Of a DNA stretch of 64,000 bases, positions 32,965 to 44,226 are shown piece after piece. Each line of letters opens with the position of its first letter. Within the stretch, counting starts at the first letter, position 1. Source of the DNA: Rhodamnia argentea (Eukaryota; Streptophyta; Magnoliopsida; Myrtales; Myrtaceae); assembly GCF_020921035.1 (NCBI RefSeq), contig NC_063154.1, forward strand, positions 5,270,001-5,334,000. The letters are read 5' to 3'. The notes beneath the pieces were generated by a model that saw only the letters and a program-made list of their open reading frames with translations, did no database searches and was not told the origin of the DNA. A program made the translations under genes and the position numbers.

Positions 32965-35296
32965 TTAGAGAGTGGTCGTATCGACCATGGCTTCCAGTAT
33001 TTTACTCTCCAGTTCAGATTCATCAATCCATATGGAGCTTTTCCGGCGCAACAGCTCACGGGCCTCTTTCTTCTTATCTTCCCTTGATTTCTCCTTCATC
33101 CTCCAGTTCTCAAGTTTCTCAGCCCTCTCTTTCATCTGTGTTCAAGTCATTTGTTAAAGTACATCATGATCCGAGTTTCTACCAAAAAGGAAAAAAAAGA
33201 AAGAAAGAAGGAATGGAAAGAGAATTGGCTCTTAAGAAAATAGCAAAAACATTAACTTCTACACCGCAACTTCACAAGCAACAGAAACATTGTGTCGGGG
33301 AAAGAGCTCGACAATAGCTTTCTTGGGAAGCACGAATAGAAGAAACACTGCCATGTCCTAGACTACACTTCCATAACTGAGAAGTTACTTCAGGAACCTA
33401 TAAGTGTAATAGGTTTTTCCGTTTCCCCAATCCACTGATGCATAGTTTAATGAACCAAATGAAGTGAGATGAAACAATTCAAACAAAATATGCTACCCTT
33501 CTTAGCTGACACTATGGTCAACTGCAAGTTCAACAACATTTCTTAAAGCCTCATTCATGTACCCTACTACCCTATCATCACTGTCCCAAAAAAGAAATAC
33601 CCATGTCGTCATTGTCATTTCTGATCACCATGATGGTGGGATAGGCCCAACACATCTCAACTGAACTGATACTAGGATAGGATCCAAAGTAATAAGAGTT
33701 AAACAGGAATTCTGTCGAAAAATCACAACGAGCATGATGTGCTATGCATGTTGGTCCTTGCAACAAGAGAACAGAATGCACTTGAAGGGGAAAGCATGGA
33801 AAATGGAATCGAAATAAGAAGGAAGGAAGCTGCCTTCTTCAAACATACAAAGGTTGCCAATTAATTAAACAGTCAAGAAGCAATCCTTTTTTTACATTGA
33901 ACCCTCATGCATCAAGCCATTTGTGTGAACTCATGGGTCAGAAGTTCCATCTCATCTGCCGTCTAAGATACTGACAGAGCCAGTATCAAACTTTAAACTC
34001 ATCATTGCATATAACAAATAACACCTAGGGGATTAGAACCGCATTATATGCCCTTTGTGGTAGACTCTATTGACAAGGGGGCATTGCCTTCCTAGCTTTC
34101 GGCTTTTGCTGCCCTGCAAAACTCTTTTTGGAGCAGTAAGACATCCAAATAGGCAGGGTAACCGCAACGTCCCAGCTTTGCTTATGGGTTCCAAAAGGTT
34201 ATTTCAATAGTTAAAATCTACGGTACCTTTAAATCACCTTATAATCTAGATACTTCTACATTACAAAAGAGAATTGGTAAGGTAAATCAAGACACCTACT
34301 CAAATCATAGACTGCCGATGACTCGTAATAATCCACGGTCCGCAAATGTCATTGACCAGGAAGATTATGTAAGATGACAAAGCCTTAGAGTACAAATGTC
34401 TTTGCACTTCCTCATTCAGCTTTTAACAAAAAAGTTAACCTTGTTCTCCACTTATATTGACACCCTAGTTTTTTTACAAATCTTTTGATCTGTGTACTGG
34501 ACTTTTGTCAATTATCGGTAGTTCACACTCTCCTAGATATTTTGAATAATCACTTCACTCCTCCCACCACATCTTTTTCTTCTTAGTCCAGCTTTTAGCA
34601 AGGTTAGAGTCCTTGAATCCTTTCCCTCCGAAATCACAAAACAAATCTGAAACTAGTTGATAAAGATCATTTTTTTGAGCTAGTGATCAGCACAAGGATA
34701 TCATGCTTCAATTTGCAATGCCAAGTGGCAGAGACCACAGTTCTGCATTCAACATTTGCAAATTACACACCATGCCATTCATGATATACTCAGTCAAGCA
34801 CGTAGGTGATCCAGCATCTAGCTAAACAGTTTCGTAAGCCATTCAACAAACAAAGAGAGAGAGACTGGGGACTCACGAGCATCCGCCGAAATTCTTCCTC
34901 GGCGACCATCCTCTCCTCTGCTCTGACCTTCGCCTCGACGGCCTTCACCTTGTTCCGCTCCTCCCTCGCAACCCTAATCGCCTCTCGCTTGGCCTCGTCC
35001 TTCCTCTGCTGCTCCAGCCTCATTGCCTCCACCTCCTGGATGTACTCCTTCCTCAGCTCCTTCACCTGCTTCGCGTACTCCCTTCTCAGCCCCGCCAGCT
35101 TCGCCTCTGCCTCCTTCGGATCCTTCGGCGTCTCCCAGCTCCCGACGTACGGGCTCGGAGACAGGAACTTGTGGTCCTGAGGTGGTTGCCGTTGGCGAGT
35201 GGCGGCGGTGGCGGGGGCGGTGGAGGAGCAGAAGCGGCGGAGGTAATTGACGGAGGAAGCGGTGGCCGCGCGGCGGATGGCGCGTGGTGTGGCCAT
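32965..35296 (-). CDS. Small mitochondrial coiled-coil protein
   Basis: Two exons on the minus strand, 35296-34877 and 33135-32965, joined in phase 0 across a 1741-bp intron, encode 196 residues. The first 35 or so residues are rich in Arg, Ala and Ser (MATPRAIRRAATASS then LRRFCSS), a typical mitochondrial presequence. The rest is almost entirely a charged helix (LRREYAKQVKELRKEY; EEFRRMLMKERAEKLENW), ending in KSSIWIDESELESKILEAM. The conserved-looking SPYVGSWETPKDPKEAE segment precedes the helix. It resembles plant proteins listed as uncharacterised; the single basic helix would suit a mitoribosomal small-subunit protein such as mS26, but that is a guess. The gene is complete with start, stop and consensus splice sites. 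Confidence 0.8.
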
Positions 35297-36506
35297 CGGA
35301 TGGAAGAATGAGTGAGAGGACAGGAACTTGGGGTCCTTGTTTGGGGGAGTGATTTCGTCGGAATTTTGTTTTTTCTTTTTCTTATGCTATAAAAAAAATA
35401 TGCAAAAGAATTGGGGAAAATACTAAATAAATATATGAAGCGTCCTTATTTTTTATGATTTTTCTTTTGTTTTCTTTTTCTTTTTTTTTTCCTTCTTTTT
35501 GGAAGTTGGCCGGTCTCAAGTGATGGCCAGCCATTGGCGATGACTGGTCGAGAGCCCTTGCTGACCCTCGCTAGGAGCAACAAAGAACAGAAAATGAAAT
35601 GGGAAAAATAAAAGAAAAAAATTTAAAAAGTAAATAACAAAAATGTCATTCATCATACCATTTTTTTTAAACAATGAGAGCGTTCTTATTTAAGAAAATG
35701 ATTATATTTAAGATCTTTATTTAGAATTTTCTGAAGAATGGATATAGTTAATTGAAAAAATATTCTGTAGAGCAAGAATGTATTTCTGTGAGTAAGCTAT
35801 TATAAAGATGGTTCCTTTGCCTCTGCCCTTTTGGGTAGGAAAGCAGAACAAGATTGATTACAAAGCAAGTGTAGGCCCATGCAACGTCTAAGGATGTCTA
35901 TTAAAGAAGAAATTGCGACAATCAACATACGGGATATCAAGGCTGGGCATGGTAACACTTCTCCTCAAGAAATTATCTTCTGATCATAAGTTGATTTCTC
36001 TACTTCTCCTCAAAAGTAGAAGTTGATTTTTCTACTTACGCTCCGGATTGACTCTCGATCGGAAAAATTCGTTTGATAACCGTTGAAAATTTTCATTTTT
36101 AAAACATTATTAACAAAATTTTCGGTGGCAATGGTCGACGGCGGCGGTGGTTGTCGGCCGGCTATTTCACCGACTCGGAATTATGTTCATTCTGGATGAA
36201 GTATGGATTTGAATTGAAGATCACAAGTATCGCGGCAGCAGCATAAATCATTGCAAATGTAGGCTCCCCATGTTTTACAAAAAATGAATAATTTATTTTT
36301 TTAAAAGGGTTGTTTTTTTTTTGCTTGAAATAAATAGTGAATAAAAATATTTTTATTATGGACAACAACTTATATCTCAATATCTCATTAATGATTAATT
36401 TTTTGTTCATTCATTATCGTTTATTGTATATGTGATCATATTTTAGAAAATTATGTTTTAGATCACTCGTTTATTGCGAAACAAATGGAGCCATATATTC
36501 CTTCAT
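35297..36506. other. Intergenic with fold-back fragments
   Basis: 35460-35660 is an AT-rich/GC-rich patchwork like the centre of the 18461 element. 35945-36085 has paired TCTACTTCT and AGTAGAAG motifs related to 2590-2890. There is no gene. Confidence 0.4.
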
Positions 36507-36790
36507 TCACTTGAGTTTGGCCCCATTTAATTCAACATTGAAAATCGGCTTTGGGGATCTAAAGTCCCTTTCGCAAATGCAAATGGAATTTAGTTAGTTT
36601 TTTGCTCAATTTTGGGAAAATGCAATTGCATCTCCAATGGCCTTTAAGGATCTTAGCCCAAAATAGATCCAAAGATACTTTGAAATGTTGCATTTGTATA
36701 ATGCAAACAGAATTTTTTTTTCTTTTCAATTTTACCCTCCCTATATTGTCATAATTACGAAAACGTCATTGGAAACCCTAATTCCGATGA
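36507..36790. mobile_element. Fragment of GGGTGCATTTGG-type miniature element
   Basis: The sequence matches the interior of the element at 5467-6016 (AAATGCAAATGG, TGGCCTTT, TTTGAAATG(T/C)TGCATTT). It abuts the point where the DUF6817 remnant begins, so it may mark the truncation. Confidence 0.5.
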
Positions 36791-36828
36791 AGGCCCTCGG
36801 CCATCGACGGGCGGCCGAAGGCCCACCG

Positions 36829-37195
36829 GATTGAGGCGAACGACAAGTACTGGGAAACGGTGTCCGATGCGAGCAAGTTCGGGGCAGGAGCCGAGCATTT
36901 ACGACGTAGTGGAGCGGAGGCTAAGGGAGAGCATGGAGAAGAACCCGTTTGTCGGGGAGCCGTAGGTGGTGCTGGGGAGGATATGCCTTGGGGCGGGGCT
37001 GTACAAGAGGCGAAGAGGGAGGCGGAGGCTGGGCTGAAGCTACTGCTGGAGTGGGGGAGCCCCAGGACGAGAGGAAGTCGTGGGGAGCGTGGGCGGCGTG
37101 GGCTAGGGACCTAGGGTATTGCTCATGAAGGCCAGGGACAGGTCCTGGCCTAAAACTTCTCAGGGGATTCACGATTTGGGGCTCGTTTGGCGATT
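36829..37195 (+). pseudogene. DUF6817 copy C, exon 2 remnant
   Basis: Only the 3' half of exon 2 remains, aligning from GAGGCGANNGACAAGTACTGGGA to the CTTCTCAGGGGATTC...GGGCTCGTTTGG end of the intact copies at 3778 and 16175. Exon 1 and the histidine domain are missing. Small insertions and deletions and an in-frame TAG after GEP break the frame. It is followed by a TatB remnant at 38338, reproducing the order of blocks A and B. Confidence 0.88.
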
Positions 37196-37259
37196 CGATC
37201 AACTTTATCACGGCGATTTGTAACGCGCCCGTGCGCATTATCATATACGAGGATCGTGA

Positions 37260-37654
37260 GGAAAAGTACATTAAAAGTGTCATAACTTGTGTACGGCGTT
37301 CACTTAAGTGCCATAACTTTCAAAACGTTCACTTAAGTGCCATAACTTTTAAAAATCGTTCACTTGAGTGCTACGTCGGAGCAAAATCGTTCACTTGAGT
37401 GTTACAGTAACTTTTCCAGCATGCCACATCAGCCTTTCGGCGTGCCATGTCGCCTTTCCGGCGTCTACAATAACTTTTCCGCGCGTGCTACAAGAACTTT
37501 TTCGGTGTCTACAAGTAACTTTTCCTACGCCACGTTAACATGGCACTTAAGTGATCGATTTTTGAAAGTTATGGCACTTAAATGAACGTTTTGAAAGTTA
37601 TGGCACTCAAGTAAACACTATACAAAAGTTATGGCACTTCTAGTATACTTTTCC
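37260..37654. mobile_element. Fold-back element with about 11-bp target duplication
   Basis: The ends are GGAAAAGTACATTAAAAGTG and its inverted partner CACTTCTAGTATACTTTTCC. The interior is made of repeated CACTTAAGTGCCATAACTTT units facing inverted copies. The flanks carry GAGGATCGTGA (37249-37259) and GAGGATTGTGA (37656-37666), a probable target duplication with one difference. A 9-11 bp duplication fits a Mutator-derived miniature element. It interrupts the 3' flank of the DUF6817 remnant. Confidence 0.75.
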
Positions 37655-37666
37655 CGAGGATTGTGA

Positions 37667-38160
37667 GTCGTGCCCGTTTTTGATTACGTTGATGAATGAA
37701 TCATTGGGTTTAAAGTATAATATGGATCTGTTCGGATCTTTGTATGCAAATTGCTCGAAATCAAACCTCCGCGTTACGGACGACACGTTAATTACCGTTC
37801 AAGAAATCATCGTCCAGCACATGAACGCTACCAAGAGAAAGAATGTCCTTGTCGCTCTTAAAAATTTAAACTTTTACCTCCACGAGGGCTTGAACAGGGC
37901 TTTGTCGGGAAAATCATGTGAAAAGTCCCGAGCCTACTATATTTTTATCAATTCAGTCTTAATTTTTTTTTAAATTTTATTAATTGAGTTCTAAACATTT
38001 TACGTTTTGCCAATCGAGTCATTTCGGATAATTTCGGTTGAAAATCACTTGCATAAACGCCGACCATCCTACTTGACATGCTAATGCTAAAGTAGACAAT
38101 TCTTAATAATTTTTTAATATTGTGAAAACAATTATCTTTTTCTACTTTCCTTCTCTTGAC
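37667..38160. other. Spacer between DUF6817 and TatB remnants
   Basis: The beginning resembles the 3' flank of DUF6817 copy A. 37930-38060 has TTTTATCAATTCAGTCTTAA-type motifs related to the fold-back element at 17655. A 97-codon open stretch (37680-37973) has no family resemblance. Confidence 0.4.
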
Positions 38161-38337
38161 AAATAAGGCCGGCCCGTGGGTTGAACCGATGTAGCACAAT
38201 TGACCGACCCGGTAAAAATACCCGACACGTGCCCATCAGAAACAACCCCACCCCCTCTCTCTCCCTCTCCTTCTCAAGTTCTTAGTCGCAGACCCGCAGA
38301 GGCCGAAGCTGACAACACCTCGACAATTGTCAGCGAA

Positions 38338-38580
38338 ATGCTCGGAATTTCTTACGGCGAGCTCTTCCTCTTGATCGGAGCAACTCACACGTCCATATGC
38401 ATGCAATGCTTTTACGTTCATCGCCTTCGTCTCCGTCTACGTCGGCGATGTGATGGGGTGAGCTTGCGGTGGCGAACTGTTGGTACGACCCAAGTACATT
38501 CAGGTCACATAGCTAGAGCCGGGTCGAGGCCATCCGATACGTTCGATCAGCTCGCGGACAGTTCGATCGCGTCTTGCGTT
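38338..38580 (+). pseudogene. TatB copy C remnant
   Basis: The exon 1 ATG and the segment LGISYGELFLLIGA are intact, but the sequence then jumps past the donor and CT repeat straight into intron 1 (CACACGTCCATATGC), so exon 1 has lost its end and 5' splice site. A corrupted exon 2 follows at about 38487-38575 (the GPKDLPIIARTAG region is shifted and substituted). Exons 3-6 are absent. The promoter segment upstream (38165-38240) is still recognisably that of copies A and B. Confidence 0.88.
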
Positions 38581-38839
38581 TCATGTCTAATCTTTCGTAT
38601 TAGAAGAAGAAGCCCCCGTTCAACGGCTCGTATGAAAAGAGAATCCCTTGACCCGCCCGCCCAGGTGGATCCAGACCCGGGTTACCGAAAACCAAGCCAT
38701 CAGTAATTCAATTTGAACCAGTTCGATGGGGGAGGATACCAACAGATAAGACAAAATCCGAATCCGGGGTTGCTTGCTTTAGCAAACCAACATCTGAATC
38801 CGCCTAATGCCCTAAGAAAACCTCAAACTTCAACTATTG

Positions 38840-39600
38840 TCGCAATTTCAACCCCCCACAAAAAAAAAAAAAACCCTTTTATCTCAATTCTACCTTTTAT
38901 CTAGTAAAGAAATCTTCAATTTTAGATGCAATCTCAATTCTACCTTGGACTTTTTTTGGTCCCTTAAAAAGATCCCCTATTTTAGATTCAGTCTCAATTT
39001 CGCTATAAAATTTATTTTGTCTCGTAAAATGTCATTACCTTTAGGTTAAGTACCAATTCTATCATAATTTTTTGTCTAAAAAAATCTTAGTTTTAGGTTC
39101 AATTTTTCAATTTTACTTTGTTTTTTTGGTCTAGTAAAAGATCAACAATTTTTACTCGAGTCCTAAATCTGCCTCCATTTAACCCTCTATCAAAATCGCC
39201 CTTAGAGAATTTGTGCTCGGTCTTCAATCTTTCATGATTAGGAATTTTTCATCTCTCGCAGTTGGAGAGCTCACACTCAAGACGCTCAAATAGCTCGTGC
39301 TTGGGAGTTTTCTATTTCTTGATTGTCAACGAGAAATTTAGGACAAAGAGTTAATTTGTGGGTTTTTATGAGACTGAAAAAATTTTAGGATAAAATTGGG
39401 ACAATACCTAATGTTGAGGTTTTTTATAAGACAAGAAGAAATGTATGGGAAAATTGGGACATAATCTAAAATCAAGGATTTTTTATGGGACAAAAAAAGT
39501 TTAGGGTCAAATTAGGATTGAACATAAAGTTTGAGGCTTTTTATGTAAAAAATAGAATTAAGACAAAAGTTAAAGTTGAAAGTTTTTTTTTATATAAAGC
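38840..39600. mobile_element. Large fold-back element
   Basis: The left half repeats motifs of the type CAATTTTAGATTCANTCTCAATT and GGTCTAGTAAA; the right half carries their inverted forms (AAATTGGGACATAATCTAAAAT, TTTTTTATGGGACAA). The turn is near 39190-39240. About 750 bp, non-coding. Confidence 0.6.
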
Positions 39601-39737
39601 CTTACGTTATCGCAATCAGAGAAGAGCGTCACTCCTGGGCATCATGTGCCGTACTGTTTATGATCTCGGTCCCCGTGAAGCTAAAAAAAATAAAAATCAA
39701 CAACCTATTCTTTCTCCAGCCTGACAAAAGCAATATA

Positions 39738-39971
39738 GGCTCGTTTGTTTCAAAGAAAAATAAATTATTTTAAAAATATTTTTCCAAAAAATTAATTATT
39801 TATGTTACTTGAAATAATTAGTCAATAGAAATATTTTCGAGATGCGGCAACAATTCATGTATAAATAATTTTATAATCCTTTGTCCGCTCACTTTTGTAA
39901 GCAAGACAAACGATTATTTTTTAGAAAATATTTTTCAAAAATAATCAATTTTCCATGAAACAAACAAAACG
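39738..39971. mobile_element. Miniature inverted-repeat element (GGCTCGTTTGTTTC)
   Basis: The left end is GGCTCGTTTGTTTCAAAGAAAA and the right end is TTTTCCATGAAACAAACAAAAC, its inverted partner. The body is AT-rich and 234 bp long. Related fragments occur near 2455 and 13850. Confidence 0.6.
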
Positions 39972-40054
39972 TTAACTAACAAAAGCCAAAAATTCACGAC
40001 CCAGAGATCATCGGCTTCATCAGGACTCCTAGTCACGCTACAATGGTAACTAAT

Positions 40055-40295
40055 AAAGGGTAAATTTGTCGCAAGTGTATTAATTTAGGAATTTTTTGTG
40101 GTGGAAAAGTAAATTTATGGTAAATTTATCACATGTATATTAATTTAAGATTTTTTATGATAAAAAAATAATTTGAGATAAATTTATCACGAATATTTCA
40201 ATTCAGGATTTTTTATGATCCAAAGAATATTTTGGGTAAATTTTTTATAAACGTATTCATTTGAATTTTTCGTGGTACTAATTTACTATTTAATT
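40055..40295. mobile_element. Half-element of the TTAATTTA(A/G)GATTTTTTATGAT family
   Basis: Four diverged units of TAAATTTATCACNNNTNTATTAATTTAAGATTTTT type run in the same orientation, matching one arm of the fold-back at 23305-23665. Confidence 0.5.
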
Positions 40296-40339
40296 AGGAA
40301 AAAAAGTATAAGAAATAAAATAATGGAATATGGCGCGCA

Positions 40340-40342
<3 letters not shown>

Positions 40343-40374
<32 letters not shown>
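40343..40374. repeat. CT microsatellite in the PPD5 leader region
   Basis: About 16 CT units lie 140 bp before the PPD5 start, probably in the 5' untranslated region or core promoter. Confidence 0.8.
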
Positions 40375-40376
<2 letters not shown>

Positions 40377-40512
40377 GAAGAAGCGATATTGTCATCCTAG
40401 GTCCGATTGGATGAGCTGAAGGTGGAAAGTGCTCAAGCTCCTTCCTTTCCAGTTCCATGGTTCTTCTCTGAGACCAAACCCACTCACCCAGCTCCAGAAT
40501 TCTTCACTCACG

Positions 40513-43500
40513 ATGCTTCCTCTCTCTCCGTCGCTTTCCAATCCATTCTGCTTCAGGTTCTCTCTCTCTGTCTCTCTCAGTACTTAGCTTGTCGATGGTG
40601 ATGTGCGTTTTCCTTATATGGGTTCGGCTTCAGATGCCAAAACAGAGCCGTGCTTGTACGGAAGGAATGCGGGTTAATTCCAAAAGCCATGGCGAATTCG
40701 AGTGCCAGACGCGAACCCGCCTTCTTTAATGGTCTTGGAAGAAGGGATTTGGTGCTGTTTGGCCTTTCTTCTTCCTTATTTGTCGTCGCTCCTTCTTCAG
40801 GTAAATTTCTTCAGCTTCCCAAATTTCACTCTTTCATTTGTTGAACGGTGCCGGATGTAGAAGTGCTACGAGTGTTATAGTAGTTATACATTGAGCTCTG
40901 CATCTAGGAGGGAACTTTTAGCTACTTCCTGAGCCCGCCATTCCGCACTGCTAGATATCATTTCGAAAGAAAAATTGAGATATGCACAACACTTGGGACA
41001 CAATGCGGGTTTTTCAGGTGTGCTGGGATTTCGTGTTCCTGAAGCACCTAAAAGATTTCAGATGCGTACATTTTCTCGTACAGTGTTATTGCGAGAAGCC
41101 GTGTGTTCTGGTGCTGAGGACTCCATTTAGCACAAGTTCATGCTGTATGTTTAGGATGAACGCGGGTCTGCTCATTGGGAGAAGTATTAGATTAATTTGA
41201 CTAGCAAGCTCGTGCTTGTATGCACCAGCTCTAGTGTTTAGAAAGACTGAAGACTGTACTGTATAAAGTTACAATTAGTGCGTCCTCATTCCTATGGAGT
41301 CCTCAGTTAAATGGGGGCCTCAAAAGGAAAGCAAAAGATCCAGTAACTTGCAACCGGTGAATCGGTTATGTTCCTTGTTTGAGTCATGCCGTTTTGAATT
41401 AGTTTTCAGGCCATGATCGGGATTAGTTATATTACCCTTTTTTGCAGGTTTGTTAGCCGAGGAAGAGTTGAAAATGGCTTCAGTAGTTGATGACATAAAT
41501 GCTTATTCCTACTTGTATCCAGTGGGCCTTCCGTCAAAGAATTTCATGTTCAAATGGTATGTTGATTTCCATTAAGTTTTCATCTTGAACAAGAAGTTTA
41601 ACTCTGCCTTAGTATCCTATTACTACCAAAATATCTTCTGGAAAAAGGGATCAATTCCCGATGTACGAGAATGGATGTTTCTATCTGTTACTATGCAGAT
41701 AGGACAACATTGAGGTTGTCTCATTGCTTTCTAGCCTATATTTGACCCTAAAGCCACATTTTGAAGACATAATTATCCCAATGATTTGAATGCTTGTCTG
41801 CGATAAAAAATGTAAATGTTGTGCAGTGTCTTTAAGGGTTTGGTACCTCTGGTCTCAGCCACTGGAGTGCATGAAGAAGTTCATTTATTGAGAACATATG
41901 AGAGGATTGTCGACTCATAAGCCTCATTCCTGATTCCACAATTGCTAAGATTGGTCCTTACTGAATTGGTGTGCCAGGCTCTGGAATTCCATTGCCTGAT
42001 AATCATGTGCCTTTTTAGGGGGTTTTTCGTAATTAATCAAAAAACATTCTCTTGCTGTTTTGCCTTATGAAATTTCTTGAATGGGCAGTGTAAGCTCCAT
42101 AACCATAATTTGTCCTAGCTCGTGATTTTGTGAAATGCTGGAGACTGCCAATCACCAAAACCTCATTATGCATTTCCCTGGGTCCTTCTGGTTTGTGGAA
42201 TATTTGGGCTTTTGGTAGCCAAATTGCACGAGACATACTCATCTTGAGTGATTTGCAGACCTAAAGAAAGCTTACATCTATGGTACTGGAGTTTTTGTAT
42301 TGGCATGTCACTAACTTTATATATTTGAAGGGTGGAATCCAGAAAGCCTGAGCGCTATTCTTCAGCTGCACCACTGTCCCGTAAGTTAGTCTATCTCCCC
42401 CTTCAGCATTGCAGAGACAGAAATTCAACACCTCTCTTTAGCATGGTTTACCCCTTTTTGCATGCAAGGGGTAGATCATGGGTTTAAGCTCAGGATAATT
42501 ATATTTAGACATTGCTGCTGGATGCCAAAAATTATGCATTTCAAGTTTTGTCTATATGCTATCTTGAAAAATGCTAATTTCCTATATAAATATTCTTCTT
42601 TATAAAGAAAGAAAATTGCTGGGCCTTATGATTTTGTTACAGCATCAGTCGAAATTATACAACTGCTCTGAGCAATTATATGCAAACGGTGGCATGTCAT
42701 TGAACTTGTATTGAATGCATTTCTGTTTGGTTGTAATTCAGCTGATGCACGTTTACGCATTGTGTCCGAGCGAGTTGACATTATTGATAACCTCATCATC
42801 TCTGTCTCGGTAACGTCCAATCACCACCATCTCCTTTTATGCAATGCACAATTTTCAACATTTTTTTATCTTGTCCCTTTATTGCAGATAGGTCCTCCAA
42901 ATTTTCAGATTTTAAAATCAAAGGAAAAGAGTTCATGGGCAGCAAAAGATGTTGCGGATTCCGTATTATCGGATAAATCTGCCCTGGTAAGGTGACTCCC
43001 TTCTATGAATGTGCTTTAACTGCAGAGAAATGGTACAGCAATGGTCATCTGATGGGCTGTCTTAGACAGTCTATCAACTTATCCTTTTACTTACCAGGTT
43101 AAAATTAAAATGAGACTGGTAAATACTGTAACAGTTGCGTAAATGCAAGATTTTATCTCAATATGATGCTCCCAGGAATCTTCACATTCAAACAATTGCG
43201 GCTGACTGTTTTCCTCACATTTATGCAGCGAGTCACTTCAACCCAGCGCTTGGCTGAGAGTTCGGTCCTCGATGCTCATTCTAGTGATGTATGCTCCCAT
43301 ATCTATGTACTGATGGACTAAATTCAGTGCTCTTTGCTGCTAATTAAACAACTTTCCTGCGTTATGCTTTGTTCATATAAACATTCATTCTGTTTCCATC
43401 TCACCCTTTCATTTTCAGATTAATGGCGAGCCGTACTGGTATTATGAATACCTTGTTCGCAAATCTCCAACGAAAACCGTAGGTCATTTCTTTCTGCAAA

Positions 43501-43966
43501 TTGATTACGTAGTATTGGGCACATGCCAATGAGGCAACTGCTTACATGCCTCATGGAATACTGCAGGCTCAAGAATCAAATCTTTACCGACATTATGTTG
43601 CCTCAACAGCAGAGCGAGATGGTAGGAACAAAAACGTATATTTACTCAAAATTTCTTCCACGTCTTTCAAATGTTATAACATATGAAACCTTAGGCCTCA
43701 CCCCATTACATCTGTATTTGTCTTTGAACTTCCATATCTCTCTGTTTTTGTGTTAATGAGGCAGAAGCCACTGTGTTTTCTTTCTTTTCATGTGCTTTTA
43801 GTGAGGGTTGGAACTTCTCAATATCCATGTTGTGGAAACTTTTTGCTCCAACTCATGTGCTACATTTGGTGTTGTTCAATTGCTCTTCAGATATCTCATC
43901 TAACTTCTGCTTTCAGGTTATCTATACACACTGAATGCTTCGACGCTCAGCAAGCAGTGGACAAAG

Positions 43967-44022
<56 letters not shown>

Positions 44023-44226
44023 GCGCAAACACACCCACACACGATTAGTTCGTAGCAATTCTGCTCTGGAAAGTGTAAATAGTGTATCTTTTGAATTTAA
44101 ATTGAGATCTTCATCGTCTCAATGCAGATGGGACCATTCCTCGAAAAAACAGTGTCATCGTTTCGTCTCCTACCGCCAACAGAGAATTATGTCCCTCCAT
44201 ATAAAGATCCATGGAGATTTTGGTGA
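40513..44226 (+). CDS. PPD5: PsbP domain-containing protein 5, chloroplast thylakoid lumen
   Basis: Eleven exons (40513-40556, 40634-40800, 41448-41556, 42331-42380, 42742-42809, 42888-42986, 43229-43288, 43419-43478, 43567-43621, 43917-43966, 44128-44226) encode 286 residues. ATG 40513 gives a Ser-rich chloroplast transit peptide, then a twin-arginine lumenal signal (GLGRRDLVLFGLSSS, Arg51-Arg52, ending about LLA74). The mature PsbP fold follows from about residue 85, including WVESRKPERYSSAAPLSPDA, DVADSVLSDKSALRVTS, EPYWYYEYLVRKSP and the C-terminal PPYKDPWRFW. This set matches Arabidopsis PPD5 closely. PPD5 has been tied to photosystem and strigolactone-related phenotypes, but its molecular role is unsettled. 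Two very short upstream frames start at 40411 and 40457. Intron 10 opens with a long CT run. Confidence 0.92.
43968..44020 (+). repeat. (TC)26 microsatellite at the start of PPD5 intron 10
   Basis: The run begins one base after the GT donor of intron 10 and continues for about 53 bp, followed by a short CA-rich segment. Confidence 0.9.

Noticed and set aside
37680-37973. 97-codon open frame between the DUF6817 and TatB remnants
   Set aside because: It lies in decayed flank DNA, has no homologous frame in blocks A or B and resembles no family.
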